Source: Ariolimax columbianus (Eukaryota > Mollusca > Gastropoda > Stylommatophora > Arionidae). From it: DNA of 64,000 bases. The stretch lies in assembly GCA_036924085.1 (NCBI GenBank), contig JAVGWX010000004.1, positions 38,600,293 to 38,664,292 on the forward strand. Reading direction: 5' to 3'. The position numbers and the translations under genes were made by a program. The notes under the pieces were generated by a model that saw only the letters and a list, made by a program, of their open reading frames with translations, was not told the DNA's origin and searched no databases. Shown here piece by piece: positions 20,436-29,626 of the stretch; the stretch's first letter is position 1; every line of letters starts with the position of its first letter.

Positions 20436-20672
20436 TGTAGAGTGTCACCACAGCCCGAAGTAGCAGCAATGAACAGAAACCTGTCAGGCAGGTAAGATGC
20501 TTCTAAAGTGAGCTGGTCATGGGACTGGCTACCCGAACCTGTAGAAGAATTAAGATGCTACAACGTTCATAGATACAGGAATATGAACGTTTGTTGACTT
20601 AGACCTGAATTTATTGAAGACCTTTGCTCCACATGGAGCCGAACAAGTTTTGATTGATTGATTGATGATATG
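20436..20672 (+). mobile_element. Dispersed repeat with (GATT)n tail, copy 1
   Basis: Shares the sequence TGAAGACCT-TGCTCCACATG plus a GATTGATTGATGAT tail with 48055-48290; a more decayed inverted tail is visible at 51066-51110. The pattern (a terminal tetranucleotide repeat and a coding-like EDLCSTW end) suggests a LINE 3' end or a SINE derived from one. Confidence 0.5.
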
Positions 20673-20872
20673 TAGAGAAAGACAAGGAAAGAGAGTTGAT
20701 CGTAATGTAAAATAACGAGTTAATTATTGAGCAGATGTTGGGGATGAAGTGCAAGACATTTCATTGTACGGTATATGATCTTGGTTTGTGTGAGGTAGGG
20801 TGATCAGTTGACTTGTTTTGCTTTGCTTACCCCACGTTCAAATAGTTAAATAGATATTTTTGTATTTAAAGA

Positions 20873-21180
20873 CGTTGCAGTGAATGAGCTCAGAGCAGCC
20901 GGAGGCCTATAACTGACTGCGTGTGGCAGGACCAGTGAATCAAAGCTGACCAAGACAATATTTCTACTCCAAGTGGTGGCCCTGGAAACAGGCTGCTTCT
21001 TTGCAGTCTGGCAAATACAAAAAAATAAGATTCGAAAAGAGAAGACAAATCCGGTCTTAAAAACACACTGCTGAAATCATAAATGTCAACCCGACAGACG
21101 ATATCATAGCTTCGCTGTAAACTACAACACGGCGAAACGAAAGTCCTTTTCAGGACGAACAGAAATAAAAAAAAATACAA
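20873..21180 (+). mobile_element. SINE-like dispersed element, short copy
   Basis: The head GTGAATGAGCTCAGAGCAGC and the tail TTCAGGACGAACAG with flanking GCTGTAAACTACAAC are shared in part with the copies at 21838-23215 and 46040-46745. This copy is about 300 bp with an A-rich end and no array. No A/B box pair is convincing, so its class is unresolved. Confidence 0.5.
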
Positions 21181-21837
21181 ATTTACTGATGGGTGATCTT
21201 GAGGGTTTAGATTGGTAGTTATGTTATGAGAGTTAATGTTCTGAACGCTCTGCCACTCGAATGCTCAATATGAAAGAAATAAAAAAAAACACGCACAAAA
21301 ATCTCCGAGAGGTTTGAAAGGCGTGCAATAAATTTGTCATGAGAACATTTGGTCTATATCTGGTACAGCCGTATCGTCAAAAAAAAAAGGAACATGAGTC
21401 ATCGCCATTTTTTTACAGACAGATCCTGCACTAATGTGAGAAACAAAAGCGTACCATTTTTGTACACAGCGGGTCAGAGCTGCACAGGGTGTGCAAAATG
21501 TGCGAAGATAATGAACGTGAAATCTTATCGCATATCGAGCAGACAGCGAGGTTTCGTTTTCTAAGTGAAGCAGATTTTGATGGTGGGAATCGACTCAAGA
21601 ATCGCATCTTTTTCTCTTTCTCTGAACGAATTGTTTGTTCTCTTACTTTTGTATAAATTTGAGGTGTTGTTTCTAGATCTTTCTCTTAAATTCAGATAAC
21701 CACTCCATATTCAGCTAGCTTTTGGCTTGGATAAATTTAGAAGTGTGATATCATGAGTTGGAGAGTATTCTGCATTAGAGCGATTACCACTGGGAATAAA
21801 CGCGTGCTACATCGTGATATATTTTGGGGGCTGAAGA
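21181..21837. other. Unassigned stretch
   Basis: A 71-codon frame (21349-21564) has no recognisable motif. A-rich runs occur near 21280 and 21380. Confidence 0.4.
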
Positions 21838-21879
21838 TGCTGCACAGTGAATGAGCTAATAGCAGGCAGTGACTCATAG

Positions 21880-22735
21880 CTGGCTGCTTCCATCAGGGTC
21901 AGCTAACCATAGCTGACTGCTTCCATCAGGGTCAGCTAACTATAGCTGGCTGCTTCCACCAGGGTCAGCAAACTATAGCTGAGTGCTTCCATCAGGGTCA
22001 GCTAAAAAAGCTGGCTGCTTCCACCAGGGTCAGCTAACTATAGCTGACTGCTTGCACCAGGGACAACTAACCATAGCTGGCTGCTTGCACCAGGGACAAC
22101 TAACCATAGCTGGCTGCTTCTATCAGGGTCAGCTAACCATAGCTGGCTGCTTGCACCAGGGACAACTAACCATAGCTGGCTGCTTGCACCAGGGTCAGCT
22201 AACCATAGCTGGCTGCTTGCACCAGGGACAACTAACAATAACCGGCTGCTTGCATCAGGGACAGCTAACCATAGCTGGCTGCTTGCACCAGGGACAACTA
22301 ACCATAACCGGCTGCTTGAATCAGGGACAGCTAACCATAGCTGGCTGCTTGCACCAGGGACAACTAACCATAACCGGCTGCTTGCATCAGGGACAACTAA
22401 CCATAACCGGCTGCTTGCATCAGGGACAGCTAACCATAACCGGCTGCTTGCATCAGGGTCAGCCAACCATAGCTGGCTACTTGCACCAGGGACAACTAAC
22501 CATAGCTGGCTGCTTGCACCAGGGACAACTAACCATAACCGGCTGCTTGCATCAGAGACAACTAACCATAACCGGCTGCTTGCATCAGGGACAGCTAACC
22601 ATAGCTGGCTGCTTGCACCAGGGACAGCTAACCATAGCTGGCTGCTTGCACCAGCGTCAGCTAACCATAGATGGCTGCTTGCACCAGGGACAACTAACCA
22701 TAACCGGCTGCTTGCATCAGGGACAACTAACAAAA
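21880..22735 (+). repeat. 33-bp minisatellite, about 26 copies
   Basis: The unit contains GGCTGCTTGCACCAGGGACA. Two main variants alternate, one with CATAGCTGG and one with CATAACCGG at the junction. Early copies have CTTCCATCAGGGTCAG instead. The period is 11 codons, so the plus frame (252 codons) and a minus frame (321 codons) stay open; both are repeat artefacts. Confidence 0.95.
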
Positions 22736-22769
22736 AGCTGAACACGATCCGATTCCGTTTCCAAATTGC

Positions 22770-23027
22770 GGCCATGAGAGAGGCTGGCGACCATGAGAGA
22801 GGCTGGCGACCATGAGAGAGGCTGGCGACCATGAGAGAGGCTGGCGGCCATGAGAGAGGCTGGCGGCCATGAGAGAGGCTGGCGACCATGAGAGAGGCTG
22901 GCGACCATGAGAGAGGCTGGCGACCATGAGAGAGGCTGGCGTCCAGGAGAGAGGCTTGCGACCATGAGAGAGGCTTGCGACCATGAGAGAGGCTGGCGGC
23001 CATGCGAGAGGCTGGTGACCATGAGAT
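22770..23027 (+). repeat. 19-bp minisatellite, about 13 copies
   Basis: CATGAGAGAGGCTGGCGAC recurs every 19 bp with GAC/GGC variants. It starts 35 bp after the 33-bp array ends and shares the GGCTGG core with it. Confidence 0.95.
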
Positions 23028-23215
23028 AGGCTACATTAGTGTAGTCTGACTAAGAGAAAGGGGATCGCAGTAGGAAGGCAAATCCAGTACTAAACAAGAA
23101 CCAGCTGACATCGGGCCTGTGACGAATAGCGCAGATATACCAACATGGCTGTATATAACGTCATAACGTCTTTTTCATGACGAACGCATAAGACGAAGAA
23201 GAAAATAATATATTG

Positions 23216-23534
23216 ACAAAAACAAAACGATAAGATTAATGTGATAAATGTAGATAAAGCAAGATAAATTATATGGAAAGAGAGTGTTATAAATAAAAAA
23301 TTGAGTTGCTTTTATCCCGGAAAAGAACAACCCTCCCCCCTCCCCCAACATTTGCTCCCAAAGAGATTCAGTGTGTGTGTGTGGTGGCAGGGTATTGTGG
23401 GTGGGTGTATGGGTGTGGGTGTATGTGAGTGAGTGAAAGAACTGTTTCCATAAGCAGGAGTTTTGGGCTTAGTTTGTCAGCATCTCGGTGGTAGTTGTTG
23501 TTGTTTCAAATGCCTACAATCAATAGGATACTCT
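23216..23534. other. Unassigned stretch with C-rich and GT-rich runs
   Basis: A C-rich run lies at 23331-23350 and a GT/GGGT-rich run at 23371-23440. No coding signal. Confidence 0.6.
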
Positions 23535-23840
23535 TTTGTGCGCTTGAAAAGGACGTTGAGTGGCGGGTTGCAGTAGTTTTCCTCACATCCCGACCGTGCT
23601 GATGAAGGTGGTCGTGCTTCATCTGCGTGTCGCTCACTACTACGGGATCACGTCGATTCCCACCTCGTTAGCCGAGATGCCATGAAAACAGCCCGTTTCT
23701 AGGGAGAGCTACGAAAAAGCCGCGGTGAGGGTCTTGGCTAGTATATTTTACCTGACCCTGACTAACATGTCTGATCAGTATATTTTATCTGACCAGACTT
23801 TAGTCTTCCTCCCCGGGCGGAATTTGTAAAACACAAGAAA
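23535..23840 (+). mobile_element. Dispersed repeat with 2-unit minisatellite (copy 2 of 3)
   Basis: Shares TGGCGGGTTGCAGTAG, TTTCCTCACATCCCGA and CATCTGCGTGTCGCTCACTA with 54290-54900. The minisatellite that is long in the other copies has only about two units here, with CTAGTATATTTTA at 23738 and TCAGTATATTTTA at 23775. It then ends in GACCAGACTTTAGTCTTCC. This copy probably shows the short ancestral state. Confidence 0.65.
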
Positions 23841-24330
23841 CCAGAGTACACATGATTCTATCTGTTTTGTCACAGTGAGTGACGGAATGACAAGTTTTTG
23901 TGTTTTATAATTTAATGAGAATCGGGATGTGGGGGAGAAGCCCTGGCATTGGATTTGCCACACAAGATACGAAAATCAGCTGATAACTTCACACGACAGT
24001 CTCTGTTCTGGGATCTTCAATGACAATAGAGATAGATGTAGACCAAACCACACATGGGGAACAGGGCTTCAGATTAACATGATGGGGGCTGGGGAACCGC
24101 AGCGAGTATTGGAACAGCGGCACATAATGACTTGATGTGTAGTTGTTGATGGCCTGTGATCCACAGGAGGCTGATAGGTTCGGATCTTGAGGAGGAATAT
24201 TCGGGGAAAGGAAAAGTTCCTGGTGATATTAAAGACTTTCAAATCAACAAGACGTGTGTTAATTTATGGTTGAGTGAAGAAGTGAAAATAGTTAATGCGG
24301 AGATGGCTTTATAAATGACAGGAAGGAAGT
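23841..24330. other. Unassigned stretch
   Basis: Short motif-free frames only. Confidence 0.4.
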
Positions 24331-24700
24331 GTCTACAGTTTGGCAGGAGAGATGACTTTCTAATTAGTAAGAACTGTCTAAAGTTTGGACGGAGAGATGA
24401 CTTTCTAATTAGTAAGAACTGTCTAAAGTTTGGACGGAGAGATGACTTTCTAATTAGTAAGAACTGTCTAAAGTTTGGACGGAGAGATGACTTTCTAATT
24501 AGCAAGAACTGCCTAAACTTTGGCAGGAGAGATGACTTTCTAATTAGCAAGAACTGCCTAAACTTTGGCAGGAGAGATGACTTTCTAATTAGCAAGAACT
24601 GCCTACAGTTTGGATGGAGAGATGACTTTCTAATTAGTAAGAACTGCCTAAAGTTTGACAGAAGAGATAACTTTTTAATTAGTAAAGGCGTCTAAAGTTA
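24331..24700 (+). repeat. 45-bp minisatellite, about 8 copies
   Basis: GATGACTTTCTAATTAGTAA recurs every 45 bp from 24351. The first four units share AAGTTTGGACGGAGA and the later ones AACTTTGGCAGGAGA, so subtypes are grouped. The 15-codon period leaves a 126-codon plus frame and a 118-codon minus frame open; neither is a gene. Confidence 0.95.
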
Positions 24701-24910
24701 GGGCGGAGATAAGACTATAATTAGCAAGGAATAAATGCAGTCGACAGTCTAAATGACAAGAAGTGACTAAAGCTGTTGATATGAAAATATTTCTAAATGA
24801 CAAGAAGTGACTAAGGTTGTTGATTGAGGTGACTTTCTAAATAACAAGCAGTGACTAAAACTATTGATTGAGAAGTCTTTAAAAAAAACAAGAAGTGATT
24901 GAAGATCCAG
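24701..24910 (+). repeat. Degenerate continuation of the 45-bp array
   Basis: Three to four units of about 45-50 bp around AATGACAAGAAGTGACTAA, clearly diverged but sharing GACTTTCTAA and CAAG..GTGACTAAA with the array before it. Confidence 0.7.
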
Positions 24911-25112
24911 AGTATGAAGTTTATAATTTGCAAAAAATAGACTAAAAAAAGAGACACACCGAACTTGGGAACTGGTCAAATGTGACTGAAGCCCGCAAAC
25001 CCCACCGTAGTCTTGTACGTGTTCACTTCTTCTAGCCTTGTGGCTGCAGAGAACAATAAAGCAAATGAATTGCCTAGCATAGATAAGATCATATCTATAT
25101 AGGTGGAGATTG

Positions 25113-25470
25113 ACTTGGTTTGGCTTCGTTCGTTTTCAATCTCCCGCTACCAAGCCCTAAAAGGGCTTAAGTAGCATAATATAGTCCAGAGAGCGGAAGG
25201 CTGTGTGTCGCAGTTTACAGCTTGACTGCGATATTTGCACCTTACGGTCCAACACATCCGATTTCAGCAAACATTTTTTTCGTACCGGGTTAGCATTCCC
25301 TCTTCGATCCCTTCTCCTAAGTCAGTCTGCCCTGCTGCAGCCTGTTATCCAGGATCACCGCGTGGAGGTGTAGAAGGGTCTTGGCAGCTCTGTTTCGCTG
25401 GCCCTGACACTAGCAGTCAGCTATGGGTCGCTGACCACTGCAGCTCATGCGCTGCTCAGCATCTTGATCC
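25113..25470 (+). mobile_element. SINE-like family C, near full-length copy
   Basis: About 358 bp, highly similar along its length to 50633-50984: both contain TGGCTTCGTTCGTT, AGGGCTTAAG, GGTCCAACACATCCGA, GTTATCCAGGATCACCGCGT and end in CATCTTGATCC. No poly-A and no clear tRNA-like boxes. Short direct repeats GGAGATTG at 25105-25112 and 25477-25484 might be its target duplication but are too short to be certain. Confidence 0.75.
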
Positions 25471-25730
25471 CTAGGGGGAGATTGGCCAAAACTACCATAG
25501 CAAGTCACGGTGATCTGGAAAAGTATTACTGCTCCAAGTTGCCAGACAAAGCGGATGCAGTTTTTTTAAAAAGACGTATTATTTTGTTATCGTTGCGTGA
25601 GGTCTATTTAAACCATTTTTTATTTGAGTTGTTGTTCTGTGCAAGACATGCCGTTTTTAAACTTGAATAGCTGGACCTTTTCAGTGTCTTTGTATTTATT
25701 TATGTATCCATGGCAGTGACTCTATTTTCT
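25471..25730. other. Unassigned stretch
   Basis: No supported feature. Confidence 0.4.
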
Positions 25731-25930
25731 TCATCATCAATGTCATCATCATCACCATCATCCTCATTACCCCCATCATAATTATCATTATCATCTATAC
25801 TTCTTCATTGTCATTTACTTCTTCCGTTTATTCATTTTATTTTTCTTCATCGTCTTATTAATCTTTGTTTTTAACTTTTCCTTCTTCGGTTTCTTTTCCT
25901 TCTTCTATTGAATATTCTTTTTGTAATGCT
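25731..25930 (+). repeat. (ATC)n then CTT-rich low-complexity tract
   Basis: ATCATC with interruptions to about 25797, then CTTC/TTC-rich sequence. Confidence 0.85.
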
Positions 25931-26252
25931 ATTCCACAGAAAACAAGTTTATTTTATCTTTTATCTCTGCATCATTTTATATATTGTGGCTAAACTTTTC
26001 TTACATAGCTGTACCATATAAGGTATGAACGTGCTGGGTTCGCTCCCCATCACATCACCGTCCGGAGATGCAAACCCTTACCAAATGCTGCAGGAAGCAG
26101 ACCCTTACATACAATGGATGCCGAAGCTGGATGCACTGGGCCAATAGGCGCAAAATAAAAACATAGTGTAAAGTAAAACACACCGCCTTTGGGAATTGAG
26201 AAATAAGGCGAACGAAATGTAAACAAAAAACAATGAGGTATTATTGCTAGAT
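25931..26252. other. Unassigned stretch, possible tRNA-like remnant
   Basis: GCTGGGTTCGCTCCCC at about 26034-26049 resembles a tRNA B box (GGTTCRANNCC), but I see no matching A box at the right distance. Nothing else is supported. Confidence 0.35.
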
Positions 26253-27005
26253 CTTTCTGTCATCCTTGTATCATATAAGATATTACCGAAAGATCTTTTC
26301 CTCATCCTTGTATCATTATATTACCGAAAGATCTTTCTGTTATCCTTGTATCATTATATTACCGAAAGATCTTTCTGTCATCCTTGTATCATTATATTAC
26401 CGAAAGATCTTTCTGTCATCCTTGTATCATTATATTACCGAAAGATCTTTCTGTCATCCTTGTATCATTATATTACCGAAAGATCTTTTCGTCATTCTTA
26501 TATCATTATATTACCGAAAGATCTTTTCGTCATTCTTATATCATTATATTACCGAAAGATCTTTCTGTCATCCTTGTATCATTATATTACCGAAAGATCT
26601 TTCTGTCATCCTTGTATCATTATATTACCGAAAGATCTTTCTGTCATCCTTGTATCATTATATTACCGAAAGATCTTTTCGTCATTCTTATATCATTATA
26701 TTACCGAAAGATCTTTTCGTCATTCTTATATCATTATATTACCGAAAGATCTTTCTGTCATCCTTGTATCATTATATTACCGAAAGATCTTTCTGTCATC
26801 CTTGTATCATTATATTACCGAAAGATCTTTCTGTCATCCTTGTATCATTATATTACCGAAAGATCTTTCAGTCATCCTTGTATCATTATATTACCGAAAG
26901 ATCTTTCTGTCATCCTTGTATCATTATATTACCGAAAGATCTTTTCGTCATTCTTATATCATTATATTACCGAAAGATCTTTCAGTCATCCTTGTATCAT
27001 ATAAT
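26253..27005 (+). repeat. 38-bp minisatellite with higher-order structure, about 20 copies
   Basis: ATTACCGAAAGATCTTT recurs every 38 bp (26285, 26323, 26361 and so on). Two unit types exist: A has CTGTCATCCTTGTATC and B has TCGTCATTCTTATATC. From 26361 the order is A A A B B, A A A B B, A A A, then mixed, which is a five-unit higher-order repeat of 190 bp. Each unit carries the 10-bp palindrome AAAGATCTTT. Long frames over it (up to 266 codons) are artefacts. Confidence 0.95.
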
Positions 27006-27189
27006 ATATTATTGTTCGACCATTTCTACCTGGACTTGAAATGAAATACTGCAACCTGCCAAACATGAGGCGACTTATATGGGCTAGACGTAAGGTTGGC
27101 TAACCCAAAATGCATACACGTAAACCATATACAAGTTAACAGATATTGGTAGGTCATGACTAAGAGCCTGGGAAAACAATTTCTCCAAA
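27006..27189. other. Spacer between minisatellite and LINE
   Basis: No motif seen. The degenerate 5' part of the following LINE may begin here. Confidence 0.3.
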
Positions 27190-28730
27190 ACGAACAAAAA
27201 TGGAAAATAATCAACTGATAACGAAAGAGGAGGTAGCTGCAGTGGTAAAAACATTGAGACGAGGGAAAGCTGTGAGTGTGAACAATATATCAGCAAAGCT
27301 CTTACAGACATGTGGGGAGGTAGTGGTGGAAGGCCTGACACACATCTGTAACAAAATATGGGCGACAGGACTTACGGACAAAATCGATCTTTATACCGTT
27401 ACCTAAGTCTGAAAACCTAACGCTGTGCCAAAATTACAGAACAATTAATCTCATCAGCCATCCTAGCATGGGTATGTTTAGAATAATCCTCGACAGTTTG
27501 ACACCCCAAACGGAGAACATCATTGCTAAAGAGTAGGCATAGCTCAGACAGAGAAGAAGAATTACCGAACAGATCTTCAATTTAAGACATAAATTAAATT
27601 ATGTGTTTATTGATTTCAAGATAGCGTTTGATAGGGTTTGGCATAACAAATGTGGTCAACACGAGTAGGTAAACAATCAACGGAAATATTATGCAGGTCC
27701 TTGAACACCTGAATGACAAGGCGTCCAGCGCAGTTTTTGTGACTAGCGGATGGTAGGCGAGGGAATTGATTTCGCACATCGGTTGGTGTGAGACAGGATT
27801 GTACACTCTCCCCAACACTTTTCAACATATGTTTAGAGGGAATTATGAATGAGGAGCTTGGAGATCATGTTGGAACTGTCAAGATAGGGGACAGAACGAT
27901 TACCAATCTTCGTTTTGCAGATGTCATCGGCGGGTTGGCGGGCACAGAAACGGAACTCCCTGAATGGATCAGAAGGCTCGATGAAACAGCTCTTGACTAT
28001 GGTATGGATATTAACGCTGAAAAACAAAATTGATGACCAACAACGCCGAGGGCTTCAGCAGTGGGGTAAAAGCTAATGACCAGGAACTCGAAGTGGTCGA
28101 CCGTTTTAAATATGTGGGCTCAATTGTCAGTGATGCAGTATCAACATTTGAAGTATTGGCCAGAATAGCGAAGATAATAGCGGCGCTTGCACAGCTAAAC
28201 ACAATCTGGCGAGATAAACGGTTAGCCATATGCACGAAGATCAGATTAATGCGTACATTGGTCCTGTTAATATTCCTTAATGCTTGTGAGACATGTACAA
28301 TTACAACTGAGCTACAGCGGAGGATACAGGCCTTGGAGATGAGACGTTTCTGAAGACATCACAAACAAAGACCGAGTTACAAGTGAGGAAATACAAGAGA
28401 TAATTAAAACAGCAAAAGGGTCTTTTGGCGACCTATTGGGAACGGTCAAAAGACGGAAACTCGCTTACTTGATACGGCCACATATCAATAACAAATGGTC
28501 TTGCAAACACGACCTTGCATGGAAAGGTGCAAGGGGGACGACAAGGAGGTCGTCCGAATAAGAGATGGGAGAACAACATAAAAGAATGGACCAATCTCCA
28601 ATCAGAGGACGCACAGGCAACGGCCGCTGACAGAGAGGGGCGATGTGAGATTGTGGGGGTGTCTTCATGTGTGCCTCAACGACCTTATCGGTTATGGGAT
28701 GATTTGACTTGAATTGACTTGAAAAGGTAA
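27190..28730 (+). pseudogene. LINE reverse transcriptase and C-terminus, many frame breaks
   Basis: Plus-strand order: NNQLITKEEVAAVVKTLRRG (linker before RT), LCQNYRTINLISHPS (fingers, other frame), YVFIDFKIAFDRVWH (motif A, Asp intact, about 27600-27645). Then VRQDCTLSPTLFNICLEGIM (27785-27850) and LRFADVIGGLAGTE, where FADD is now FADV. DRFKYVGSIV follows, then ALEMRRF and a decayed C-terminus QGGRQGGRPNKRWENNIKEW, SCVPQRPYRLWDD. It ends with a short TTGACTTGAA duplication at 28704-28727. The last block is common at the C-terminus of several metazoan non-LTR RT proteins. At least six breaks. Clade unresolved. Confidence 0.85.
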
Positions 28731-29626
28731 GGCACTCGCATCTCTAGAAACGAATGAAATAGCGAAACAGTGTGTGGTTCTAATCTCACAAGCTTCAAAT
28801 GTACCGTGGTGGCAAGGATGTTGAGATCGGGGCCTAGTCCTAGTCGAAGACGAACGACAAACTCGGAGGTCCTGTGTACATGATCTGCACGTAATAGAAT
28901 CATTCACAAGTGAAATTCAAAATGAGCAGGCTGTCCGAGCAAACATTCTAAAGCGAATGAACTTAGTTCTCAGTCCTAGTTCTTAGTCAACCTGTACTTC
29001 TACAGGGGCAGATGCCACTGTGCAGGTCTCAACTCTGGTATAAGCTAGATATAGCCGGTAGAAGGATTTTCTGCTTAGCAGCGTACTACTCCGTTGCGTT
29101 GGGTGGTTAACCGATGTGCGAGTTCATACTTAATAGGATCTAGAGCAAAGTAGACCCACAGTCTGTTAGGCACCATCTATGCTGCTCTAAATAAACCAAA
29201 TCACCTAATCACGGCTGGTGTTATGTCATGTCACACAGTTAATCCCCTCTTACGACATGCTCTCTGTGAGGCAGTAGTGCTATTCTTGTCCTTGTCATAC
29301 ACAAAGACACCGACAGACCACTCGGGGAGAGGTAATGAACTTTCTACAAAATATTGGTCTGCACGAATGCCAAAAGAAGGCGACTCATCAAACATGCAGA
29401 AACACAACATGCCAACCATCTATTTATGTGCACAGTTGGTTTCAAGTATTTAATAGACCTCTCCACACACTATGATAGAAGAGGAGTGACTATGTGAGGT
29501 TGGCAACAATTTCCCGAGTTTTTGCTCCTTTTAGGATAAAACATAAATCGAAGTTGCAACATTTCGGAGTTGCGAAGTTTGTATAATAACACAAATATGT
29601 TGGACTCACATACCGCGCATGAACAG
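28731..29626. other. Mixed stretch with SINE-like remnants
   Basis: 28725-28800 has GTAAGGCACTCGC followed 50 bp later by GTGGTTCTAATCTC, a loose tRNA-like A/B-box pair, so it may be a SINE head. 29120-29285 resembles 52735-52870 (GTAGACCCACAGTCTGTTAG against ATAGACCCTCAGTCTGTCAT, then TTGCGACAT / TTACGACAT and TCTCTGTG), a further dispersed repeat. Neither is coding. Confidence 0.45.

Larger units (their letters stand above)
21838..23215 (+). mobile_element. SINE-like dispersed element carrying two minisatellites
   Basis: Starts with GTGAATGAGCTAATAGCAGG (compare the head at 20.87 kb) and ends in CTTTTTCATGACGAACGC followed by AAGACGAAGAAGAAAAT. That ending matches the tail type at 21.15 kb and 46.65 kb. 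The interior is almost wholly occupied by two adjacent arrays. Confidence 0.55.

Noticed and set aside
21983..23003. Frames of 252 (plus) and 321 (minus) codons
   Set aside because: They exist only because the 33-bp unit is a multiple of three without stops; no domain, no unique sequence.
26244..27044. Three overlapping frames of 206-266 codons
   Set aside because: The 38-bp array lacks stops in all three plus frames. The same peptide fragments recur in each frame, which shows a repeat artefact.
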